Positions 33,250-43,757 of a DNA stretch of 64,000 nucleotides are shown piece by piece. The position numbers and the translations under genes are program-made. The notes under the pieces were generated by a model. That model ran no database searches, was not told the origin of the DNA, and was given only the letters and a program-made list of their open reading frames with translations. Source of the stretch: Polytrichum commune (lineage: Eukaryota > Streptophyta > Polytrichopsida > Polytrichales > Polytrichaceae). Location: the NCBI GenBank assembly GCA_950295325.1, contig OX485803.1, positions 13,828,001 to 13,892,000 on the forward strand. Reading direction: 5' to 3'. Positions within the stretch are counted from its first letter, which is position 1; every line of letters begins with the position of its first letter.

Positions 33250-35361
33250 GCATATGATATATGTCTCAAAAACTTAGCCAATGGTAAAACCCCCGGACCC
33301 GATAAAATTCCTAACACCATTCTTAAAAACATACCACAAAGATTTCATACGCTTTTATTACTATTCTTCACCCATTGTTACAAGCAAAAATAAATTTCAG
33401 AAATTTGGAAAACAAGTCTCACAATATTACTATACAAAAAGGAAAATCCCCACTAACTTACTAACCACCGACCAATCGCACTCGCCAATACTATTTATAA
33501 ACTATTCACTAATACACTTACAAGTATACTCTCATCATACGGAGAAAAATAACAAATTCTAAATGATAGTCAAGAGGGCTTTAGAGCTGAAAGATGCACC
33601 GCCAGACAACTGCAAACTATCATCGCCGCCCTAGAAGATGCAAGATTTACCAACCAAGACATCTATATCCTATACATAGATTTCAAAAATGCCTTTGGCT
33701 TCATCGATCATGCTAGACTACTTGCCATTATGAAAGACCTTGGTTATCCACAAGATGTCGTAGCACTAGTAGATAATATATACTCGCAATCCAATACAAC
33801 ATTTATAGGTGAACATTTCGACAAAACACAACCAATACCTATACAAAGAGGAACAATACAAGGCGACACATTAAGCCCATACCTCTTTATCATCTTTCTT
33901 GAACCACTTCTTAGATGGCTACAACAAGGCAATAACGGATATACCTTCAACACCTCCAACACAAAATTAAGCTCCGCAGCCTACGCCGATGACCTAGCAG
34001 CCATAGCCAACAATATAACATCCCTCCAACACCAACTAAATAAATTAGACAAATACTGTGAATGGACAGGCATGGACCTCGGAATACCAAAATGCGCCGT
34101 CACAGAATGCCCTAATAAGTCAAAACTTAACCCCCAAGCCTTCAAAACCCATCTTAGAAACATTAACATAAATTTCCGAAACCAATTCATTCCTCTTCTA
34201 AGCCAACATGAGCCATATGTATACCTCGGAATCAATCTAGTCCCATCACTACAATGGAAAACACAAACACACATCACGACAACCAAACTAATCAAACAAT
34301 GTACATTACTAACTACATGCCCAGCCACCATGAAGCAAAAAATTCAAATGGTAGACACAGTCATAAGAGCCGGTATCGCCTACAGCTTCTACGCTGTACC
34401 ATATTCACTCTCCGTCATCAAAAAATTAGATAAAAGAACAACTGCCCTCCACAAAATCATATGTGGTCTCCCGAAATACCTAACCAATGTCGTTATACAA
34501 CTCCCACAAAATATGTTTGGCACCGAAGCCTTCTCACTCAAAAATGCATATATAACATGTATAGACGAACAACTCATCAATGCCCTCAATGACAAATGTA
34601 GACTAGGAAGAATCTATAATGGCTTAACCAAGCACATACTTGCCAAACATGGAGGCGCACTTAATATACCACGCATAACCCAACATGACTGCCTAAGATC
34701 ACCAATCACAAGAACACTATTCCTCCTCAAAACCACTAGTAACACCCACCTTAGAAGCACACTAGACAAATTTCCCCTCCTCCCCACACCCTTAGAAACA
34801 CAATGGTTGCGCCAAGCACAAAATATCCCAACGATAACCCCCAATACATCCCTAAAATACTTACATAAATTAATACTACAAAACATAACCGAACTCAAAC
34901 ATATAACCCACCCCAATGGCATACAATTAATGACGAACAACGACTTCAAATACTATTATACCTCCCCCACTAAAACAATTAAAGCCGCCCTAGAACACGC
35001 ACGAATGCTCTTTTGCGAACCAACATGCCATAACCAATGTCCAAACAATTGCTCAACACATGACATACCCAATACCCTCAAGACTGCATATAAGATACAA
35101 AACCATCACATCCACACAAGAAATAATAAACATAACCCACACCCTCCAACACCTCCAACACCGGAATACCCAAAACCTCCCCCGCATATCCAAAGAAATC
35201 ATACCCAATTTCCAATACACTCTATAATAAACGACCGTCTTCACACTTCCAAAGATAAAAACAAAATTACAAAAAAATATACATCCTATCTATGCCAGTG
35301 GCAACTTCCAAATGAAACAAATTACAACAAATGGCTCCCACAAAGAGAATTATTCCCATGA
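33250..35361 (+). pseudogene. LINE 1: reverse transcriptase
   Basis: Fragments in changing frames to 33570, among them NGKTPGPDKIPN, then a long open stretch from about 33570 to 35361. Motifs in order: SQEGFRAERCTARQLQT, LYIDFKNAFGFIDHARL, RGTIQGDTLSPYLFIIF (near 33850), and the catalytic YADD at 33982-33993. The protein is Asn/Thr/Lys/His-rich because the coding strand is extremely rich in A and C. The family makes cDNA by target-primed reverse transcription. The catalytic core is preserved; upstream stops disable the whole. Confidence 0.9.
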
Positions 35362-37945
35362 AACAACCAAGACACCATAAACCATAACATACTACTCCTA
35401 ACACGATACTACACCCAAAAACAACACAAACATTTCACCAACAGCTTACAACTAAACTTTAACGAAGACCAATTAAGAGATACAAGATACATCCCCCCCC
35501 CCACAGAACATACCCCTATGTCATATCCACATTAACGAATGCAATCCCGATAATGACATCATCTGCACACAACATACCATTCAAAGCCAACATGGCGCAT
35601 CACATATTTACGACAATGATGGTCGCCACCTAGTTACCATCCCGGAACAAAGATTACAATGGCTATGGGAACAATACCAAGACGCACTAACCAAAGAACA
35701 TAACTTAGAACCCCCCATACAAACATTTGAAAAAGAAGTAGCATGGATGTACCAAAGGTACAAATATAGAAAACCCAAAAACGACCCCCTCAAACTCGCA
35801 CAATACACCCTCCCAAATACCATCATTGAAAACATCATCAACTCCTTCCACATCACCCACTCCTACTTCTCATCACCGGTAACATACCCTACCACGCTAA
35901 GACAATTTTCCTCCCCTTTTTCCCGAGACAAAGTATTTGGATCAATAGGAACGGCATTCCAACATAAATGGATAGGGAACGGGTATGCCCATCCACATAC
36001 ATAAACGGACACACAACAAGCCCTACATTGGGCAAGACTTGCAGCCCAAAATAACCCAAACACAATTACAATACTGGTAACTACCGACCCAAATTGGTAC
36101 CACAACCTTCAACCTCATATAGGCCCTTTTCCAGATTCACACGTCATCACACACTTTAAGGCGGACACCATTATATACGATGAACCCACAATCCCACCAG
36201 AATTACGAATTGAACCACGCACAGAAAGCCGTGACATCCGCATACTATGTATACATCACAAAACCACGTCACTCAGCCCGATAAACTATGCACATCAAAT
36301 GGACATTATTTGCAACACATTACAAATACCCACTATTTTTAATACAATGGCACCACCCACACCAATAAACACCCTAGTAAACCGTAGCAAAAAATGGTCC
36401 CAACTCATATACCCTCCCCCACCTACGAATCAAGTTACTAATGTCCCCATCATCATAAACCAAGACATATGCCTTCCCCTCAAATATCAACCACAGTTCT
36501 GCTATTACACAAAGAAACAACCCAAGGACAGTGGAAACGAGAAAAAGCAGGATATAGCATATATAACCCTTTCAAAAACCTCCAAATCACAGAAAGACTA
36601 CCCGGACTCCAAAACATACTAAGAGCCGAACTTATGGCTATACACCATACCCTCTGCCTCCTCACTACCACATACCGAAATGAACCGGCACACATCTTCA
36701 CAGATTGTCTTAATGTACTATACCTACTAAACACGCAAACAAAACACCCAACTCTACATAATAGCCACCCGGATAAAACGATACTCGAATCTATAATTGA
36801 GATGTTGCAATCCCGCTCACAAACCACCACACTCCATAAAGTCAAAGCTCACACAAACATTAGTGGTAACGAACAAGCGGACAAATTAGCCAAAATGGGT
36901 TGTGAACTCGAACATAGAGATGCCACAATCACATATGAACATGCGCACCCCACGCCATACTACCTACAGAAAGATTGGTGGCACTCAATGCAAGAAACAC
37001 CAGATAAAGGCCCCATCCGACACCTTGGCAAATACATCGCTAAACATGACCAAAAAACATAATCTATCCATAATAGCAACACAAACACATCAACTACATA
37101 AGTGGCTAGACAACAAAGATATTGACAAAACATTATCAAATGATTTTTGGAACAACCCGATTATCACAGATAAACAAAAAACATGCCTAGTCAAATTTAG
37201 AACCGGACAATACATGGGACATGCTAGAAAACAACTATTCTTCGGAAGAAATACATACCCATCACATACGTGTCCCATATGCAACACACAAGAACCGGAC
37301 ACATGGTTACATGTACTCCTCAAATGTAAACAACAACACATACACGCCCTAATAACCAAAAGACATAACAAAGCAGTATGGGAAATACGCAAACTTCTCA
37401 TCTCCAACAAAAAGACAAGATATTACACACTCATGAATGCAGGTACATATAATGAGCTCCCCCAAGAAAACGCAGTACCATCATGGTTACTTCCATGCAC
37501 ATGCACCACCCAAAGATGTCACTGTAACGCTAGACTCAAACCTGACATATTATGCATACTAGGACACCCATATAACTCCCCACCACCAGAAGCACCCACA
37601 CCGGAAATTACAGTTCAATTCATAGAATTCACATACTGTAATGACAGATTCTCCACTGAAACGATAAATAAAAAAACCACAAAATATCAACCACTCATAA
37701 ATAATATCATCGCAAAGGGTTGGAACGTAGCCCCACTTATTGTATTAGCATCTGGTGCTAGAGCCACAACTCATATCCCCTCAATGAACGAACTTGAAAC
37801 AAAGCTTAAACTTCCCACATCACAAATTAGGAACACATTCAAACAACTTAACATAATTGCCATACAATATGCACACTCAATATTAATCCACAAAAGACGA
37901 ATAGAAAACAGACAACCCATCACAGATTTACAAAATCATAATTAA
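35362..37945 (+). pseudogene. LINE 1: RNase H and C-terminal zinc-finger region
   Basis: Several overlapping frames. The RNase H portion (about 36480-36900) shows ILRAELMAIHHTLCLL, HIFTDCLNVLYLL and KAHTNISGNEQADKLAKMG, the E, D and late D/H regions of RNase H. After a frame change near 37050 the C-terminal part has CPICNTQEPDTWLHVLLKC at 37271-37327 (C-x2-C-x9-H-x4-C), typical of zinc fingers after LINE reverse transcriptases. It ends at 37945. Frameshifts at 35362-36480 and near 37050 make it a relic. I do not assign the LINE clade. Confidence 0.82.
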
Positions 37946-38942
37946 AACTAGAGAAGGAGTAGTGGTCAGACCACTAGTTATTAAGATACCACCTATAGCT
38001 CAGAAAGGCGGGGAGTAACCGGCTGGTTGGCATAACTTTCCTGCCTATGATTAACTCACTTGCAGCACCAAGTGTCGCAACCCTTGCTAGCCCCCCCTTG
38101 ACCATCTTGCCAATTTTCAATTCTAGCAAAGGTTACGAGTCGCTAACCCTTCGCATACCGCCATGCTAATGGTTAGCTCCTCTAACCCCGGACCATTAGT
38201 TCATAGGAGGGGAACCAACCCTCCTACTTTGATTTCGGGACTCACCCCTTTAATCGGTAACCACTCCTTAGATGTGGACTTCCATCCATGGAAGTCCAAT
38301 CTTATGTTGATCATCGCGTTGCCGGAGCAACACTACAACAACCCGAAGCATACTAGGCAACTATGGCCTCACAATGGGCCAAAGCCCATGGAGGCCGTGC
38401 CGTTCGGCCTCGGGTGGGTGAGGCCACACCACCTCACCCATATAAGCCTCTAGGACTCTACGCGGGGCCCCTACCCCACCGTCAACCAACCTCTTGTCTC
38501 TCTACCAAGAGTTGGGGCCAAGTGGACATTTTCCTTTAGCTGCTGGGCCTAGAACCCCCCAGCAGCTTCAGACCATCATAACTTCCTTGTATGATGTCTG
38601 ATCATAACAACCAACCACTCCATCTTCATCTACGCTTCACGTAGATGCCGATGGACTCCTCACTTGCCCCATTCGGGCAAGTGGTGAGGAAGTTATGCCT
38701 GTTTGAACCTTTGCAGTCCCGGGAATCACTCCCAGGCACTGCTGTAGCAGGGCGCTGTCCCGGGACAGCGCCCCACTCAAATGGCCATAACTCCTAGCTC
38801 ACACCTCCGATTGAGGTGTTCTTGAGCTTTCTAGAATCACCACGCCATGAGCTACGCATAGCTCATGGCCTTACCCTTGTGCCTCCTAGTCTTCGTGGGT
38901 GGGAGGCGTTCCCAACGCCCGGGGCCCTCACCCACACTAGGA
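37946..38942 (+). other. dense array of perfect hairpins, probable LINE 3' region
   Basis: At least fifteen inverted repeats with arms of 5-12 bp occur one after another. Examples (arm/arm): AGTGGTC/GACCACT 37961-37975; TAGGAGGG 38204 with CCCTCCTA 38219; GGACTTCCAT 38276 with ATGGAAGTCC 38288; ATGGGC 38374; GAGGCCG 38391; TGGGTGAGG 38415; CTCTTG 38491; AGCTGCTGGG 38538; CATCATA 38574; CATCTACG 38627; CACTTGCCC 38661; a loop-less 24-bp palindrome at 38750-38773; ACACCTC 38801; GCCATGAGCTA 38844; a nested hairpin from CTAGT 38886 to ACTAG 38940. It lies just after the LINE 1 ORF on the same strand. The repeats suggest a structured RNA or DNA; the function is unknown. Confidence 0.75.
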
Positions 38943-39480
38943 TCACTTGGGCCCTCTCACCAACGGCGCCACAAGTCCCGGGTGTCACTCCGGGGTCCCC
39001 CTTGTGCCCATGGTGTTTCGGGCACTCCTCATGGAGAGGTGCGCGACACCAAGTCAAAGCGTATTGCACTAACACGCTCAGACGGATTCAACGCGAATCG
39101 AACCCGGACCGTATTAATATAACACGCACGCCCTTATCCAACCAACCTTGGAACCATGACTTGGCGACCAACTATACAATCAACCACCACTTATACTCCA
39201 AAACCAATACGCACACCTCTCGTCTTAAACACAATAACAAGAGTCACAAAATATAATTAAACAAAAGTTATGAGCCCAACACACACCCCCCCCCCCACGG
39301 ATAACCAGTAAAACCCCTAGTTACTAACATAGTGTCTACTCCCCGAAAGGGGTGAAGTAGTATTACATCCAAAGCCACTACCGTGAGGTATGGCCACGGG
39401 TGTCCTACGAACAAACACTTTATTCACTCCGGCCCCCCTAAGCGGGACCGGAGTTCTTCTTCTTCTTCTTCTAGTTAGTT
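38943..39480. other. LINE junction region with hairpins and simple repeats
   Basis: It holds a C11 run at 39286-39296, hairpin CCCC-GAAA-GGGG at 39341-39352, CCGTG/CACGG at 39381-39399, ACTCCGG/CCGGAGT at 39426-39454, and (TTC)n from 39454. On the minus strand about 39090-39150 shows a tRNA-like B box (GGTTCGATTC) downstream of TTGGATAAGGG, a possible Pol III promoter pair. It probably contains the ends of two converging LINE copies. Confidence 0.4.
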
Positions 39481-41310
39481 CTTCTATTATAGGATGTGTT
39501 AGCCAATTCGGTGTATTTTTGTGATGTATATTGCTTTTCTGATTAGGTGGTAGGTGGATAGATGTTTTTTCCATTTTTTTGGAGTTGTCTTGGTAGGAAG
39601 CCTCCTTGGAGGGAGGTGCGATTTGTTAATGTGGGGGGGGGGGGGGGGTGGGGCCATACATGTTTCTTGAATTTTGTCCGATATTTTTTTAATTAAGTGG
39701 TCTAATGTTGTACAAGATGTTTGTCATTGGGTATTTGTTAGATGTTCGTTTGTTAATATTGTGGTGAGGTCATTTATTTGAGGTGCATTTTCTTCGAAAA
39801 ATTATGTTTTAAAATTTTCAATGTTTTCTTCTGGGATGGGGTTTAACAATCTTAGTGGGTTGGTTGTTGTTGGTGGTGTGGGGCGTGCTAATAGTGTATT
39901 TGGTGGTATATGTAAGGTGACTGGTGAGTGGTCTGAGTTTAGGTTATGATCGTTGTTGGTGGTTGATGAGTATATTGTGTTATTAGGTGTTTTGATGTAA
40001 TATCCATCGATTATACTAGTTTGGCTATAGTTCAGGCCGCCTTGTCTGGTGTATGGGTTGTTTGTTGGGATGTGCGTTAGTTGAAGGTTGTATGTGAATG
40101 TCCTCCATTCTATGTCTTCTGTTTGAGGTGGGGTGGTGTTAAATTCATTTTGCCTTCCTGTCAAGGATATATCTCTGTTAAAGTCCCCGCATAGTATCTG
40201 TGCGTGGTTTGGGTGTATTGTTACTTGTTGTGTTATATTTTGTTGAATTATTGGTATGTAGTGTGTGTTTTCTATGTGTGAGGGCATGTACATGTGTATT
40301 ATTAGCCATGATTGTAGGGGTTCATTTTTAATTTCTATTATTTGTAGATATGGTGAAATTTCAGCTGGGGTGGAGATTTTAGTGATGTTACCTGCGTACG
40401 CATATTTTTTGTTTATAAGTGTGAGGAGTCCTCCTCTTGTAGGGGTGTATGGTCGTCTTTGTTGTATACACCGTGTTAGTGCGTGTGTATTATTAAATAT
40501 TAGTTTGTGGTTAGGAAAAATGTTTTGTATATATTTAGTGGATTTTGTAGTGGTTAGTTTGGTTTCTTGTATTGTGATTATTGCGGGGTTATTTGGTATG
40601 TTAGAGATTAGGTTTTGAAGGTTTGGAAGTGTTGTGTTTAAGGATGAGGCATTCCAAGTGATGATATGTGTGCTGTGATTTGTTATTTCTATTTCTTGGT
40701 TTTGGTGTGTGGGTAAGTTGGGTGGTGGTAGGGGGGGGGGGTGGGAATATTCATGTATTGGTTCGTTGCATTTTATTGTTTCTTTTAGTAGTTTAATGGG
40801 TAGGAAGGGAAATTGATTACACATTGTTTGGAGGTTTATTGATGTATTTTGTTGTTTAATGAAATTATAGATTTCTTTGTGGATGGAATTGGGTGGTTTG
40901 ATTAGATTTTGGTGTGTGTTTGTAAATTGTGTGTATGGGTGTGGTGTAGAAATGTGTCTTTCGGGTGGGTTTTGTAGTGTAGACATTTTGAGTAACAGTG
41001 TTGATGTCCAGTCAGGGTCAGGCGTTTGTGTTAATTTGTTGTTGCATGTTCCTAATGAGGGACTGATTGTGGTGATGAGTGCGTATAGTATGTGTGTTGG
41101 TGGGTGGTTTTGTTTATGAGATAGGTATTGGGATAGATGTGGGTAAGTTGTACTTATGTCTTGATGGTTTGGGTGTGTATTTTGTATTGCGGGTGAGAAT
41201 TGTTTTGCTAGGTGTTGGTATTCCGGTTGTAATTTAATTGTGTTTGGTATAAAGTAAGTTTTGTTTCGTCTTCTGTGGGTAGGTGGGTGTGTCGTTAGTA
41301 TGTCTGGCAT
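39481..41310 (-). pseudogene. LINE 2: APE-type endonuclease ORF, truncated
   Basis: On the minus strand a 502-codon ORF (41310-39802) has a Pro/Thr/His-rich N-terminus, then endonuclease motifs: ITWNASSLN, ITIQETKL, RGGLLTLINKKYAYAGN, CGDFNRDISLTGRQNE (near 40170) and NLNSDHSPV (near 39935). After 39802 the frame breaks, but HHKNTPNWLTHPIIEEL at about 39500 still matches LINE 1. The reverse transcriptase is absent: the copy stops at a (GAA)n tract near 39470. A C16 run (G16 at 39633-39648 on the plus strand) lies within. LINE 1 and LINE 2 belong to one family but are well diverged. Confidence 0.82.
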
Positions 41311-42340
41311 AGGTCCTGGGTTAGTTTCGATGTCTCCGCCTAATAGGAGGAGGTGTAGTTGGGTTGGATTCTTTATAACAATTTTGTGTTTATGGAAGTG
41401 GTGGTATCTATGTTTATTTTGTGCATGTGTTAGTTCTTTGGTTTGCTTGGTAATTTTGATTTTGCTATGAGTGGGGGTGTTGTTGGTTTTGGGATTGGTT
41501 GTGTATTTAGTTAGTTTATTTATTTTATATTGCTTTTGTGTTTTTGTGTTGTTTTTCTTATGTCTTAATGTGTTGGTGGGTATGTTGAGTGCTTTGGGTA
41601 ATTGGTGAGTTTTTAGTTTGTTGTTGTTTGTTGTTGTTTTTTGTTTTTTGGGCGAGGCCGGTAGGCTGAGCTTGTTTTAGTTTGGTGGTGTTTTTGTTTG
41701 GATATTGTATTCTAATTTTATAGTGTCTTTTGCCTCTTTCTGTTTTAGTTTGTGGTTTTGTTGGTTTTTTGGGTTTAGGGTAACTTATGGTGTTTGTAAA
41801 TTCTAGTATGTGTGAGTTCTCTTTTGTCTTTGTGTTGTGTGGCCAGGCTGGTTTATTATGTAGTTGGGTTGGATTTAGTATTTTGTGTGGGTGGTGGGGT
41901 AGATGCTTAGTTTGTGAGTGTATTCGTCTATTTGTTTGTTTGGTAGTATTGATATAGTTGTGTTTATGGGGGATGCTTAGAGTGGGGGTTTTTTTGGTTT
42001 TGGTGTTTGTTATGTTTTTAGTTTGTTTATTTATATTGTATGTTTTATATGATTTTGTGTTTGCATTCTTTTGTCTTTGTTTTGGTGTGGTGTTGGGTTT
42101 GTTTAGTGGTTTGAGTATGTGACCAGTGTGTTTTTATTTTGTTGTTTTTTTGGGCGAGGCCGGTAGGCCGAGCCCTTTTTGGTTTAGTTTTTTTGTTTAG
42201 GTGTTGTGTTTTTGTTTTGTAGTGTCTTTTGACACTTTTTATTTGAGTTGGTGGTTTTATTTTGGGATTTTTAGTATACATTGTAGTAGCTATAGATACA
42301 AGTAGGTATGGGTTTCTTATTGTAGCGTTGTTTGACCAAG
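41311..42340 (-). other. LINE 2 inter-ORF spacer with a duplicated GGCC-rich motif
   Basis: T-rich on the plus strand. The motif GGGCGAGGCCGGTAGG followed by C(T/C)GAGC occurs at about 41650 and again at about 42152, each followed by similar T-rich DNA with TTTTGTAGTGTCTTTTG-type words. These are diverged direct copies of a unit of roughly 150 bp, 500 bp apart. GGCC-GGTA-GGCC can form a short hairpin. Confidence 0.55.
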
Positions 42341-43738
42341 CTAGTTTGTCGTGTCCATGTTGCCTTCGATGACGGAGGAACTAGCTCTTGTCATGTCTAG
42401 AGCTTGCATGGTTGTGGCGAGTTGTCTTTTTAGGAGTGTCATTTGTGTGTTGAGGGTTGATGTTGATTTTTCCGCGGCTTTCTCTGCAATTTGCTGTTGC
42501 TCACTTCGTAGTTCTTCCTTCATGGTGGTAATTTCTTCTCTTATGCCGACTATCTCTTTCATGAGATCTTTGTGATGGTTCTCTTTTGCGGGGATGTTTT
42601 CTAGTGCTTCTATGGTATTTGCAAGGGCAGTGTTCACATCACTAAACCCTAGTCTAGTGAGTTCAATTGCATCCGGTGCATTTGCTCCATCAAGGCTCCT
42701 AGGGTGGGGGGTAAATTCTATATGTTTGCCAAGGAGTTTCGCGGTTTTCTTGACAAATGTTTTGTATACCATAGCATTGAGGCATTGGATGTTGCATGAG
42801 CCAAGATGCTTACCATTTTTGTCATCGCGTTTGAAGAAAAAGTTGACCGCATTCTTTGGTCCCATGTGTGCTTTGATGTTTTTTTTTTCTATTTCCTCTA
42901 CACCCTTTGCTTTGTTGAGGTTCTTAGCGATGAGAATGAGGGCATTCTTCCTTGCGATGTCGTCTTTTGATGCATGTGACCGGTCCGCTAGCTTGCCGTC
43001 TAGAATCTCATGGTTGTAGGTGATTTGGTGCTCCTTCATCCGTTGTGCTTGTTCCGGGGAAGAGGCTACTACCCATGCAAAGAGGTTTTCTTTTTTCTTT
43101 TGAATGTTTGTTACCTCGTATTCCGTTCCTCTTTGAAAGCTCTCCTCTACGATTTTTTCAAATAACTCGTACCATTCCTTGGATTCTAGCTCCTCACTTG
43201 TAATTTTGACTGACAAGAGGTTGTTCAAAGCTAGGGAGTCATATGTTTTGCAATTTTTTCCTTTTTTGAGTTTGTCATCATCGAGCTTAAGAATGAAAGG
43301 GCGGAGCCCTTGTAGGAGTCCCACCCCATCAATCTCGGGGGTTTTCAAGTGTAGCTTGATAACCCCACTTCATTTTGTGGACTTGTGGTAACACATGAGT
43401 GCAATGGGTTCCCCTATGATATCCCCAAGCTCAATGTTCATTTCTTTGAGCCTAGACTCTACTAGCGTCATGACCGTATCTTTTTCCCACTCCTTTTCCA
43501 CCATTTCAAAGAAAATTGCAATTTGGTAGTCAAATGCAAAGCCAAACTTGTCAACCTCAACATCCAATGGGATTTGTGTTAGGTTGAAGTGTTGGCCATC
43601 TTTACCATCCTCTCTAGAGTTAGGCCACTCTTCTTGGATGACAAAGGGGAAGGAAGTCACAACGGATTGACATTCTCTCGCTTCTTTCTCTCTCATCCCA
43701 TTTTTTACTAGCGTGGCTATTGGTGTGTTACTATCCAT
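42341..43738 (-). pseudogene. LINE 2: ORF1-like protein, interrupted by one stop
   Basis: A minus-strand frame runs from ATG at 43738 to 42341, about 465 codons, with one in-frame TGA at 43370-43372 (context TGA-AGT) and no frame change across it. The middle part, ALILIAKNL ... GPKNAVNFFFKRDD ... GSCNIQCLNAMVYKTF, has the spacing and hydrophobic pattern of an RRM-like nucleic-acid-binding fold. The C-terminus (MKEIVGIREEITTMKEELRSEQ and beyond) is a predicted coiled coil. An RRM plus coiled coil is common in LINE ORF1 proteins, which bind element RNA. Its position upstream of the endonuclease ORF on the same strand fits that role. No zinc knuckle was seen. The family call is inference. Confidence 0.55.
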
Positions 43739-43757
43739 GGGGAGACCTTTTCCTCTA

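Noticed and set aside
37946-39300. Organelle DNA insertion as an explanation for the hairpin-rich GC-rich stretch
   Set aside because: I recognised no chloroplast or mitochondrial gene fragments; position and strand fit a LINE tail better.
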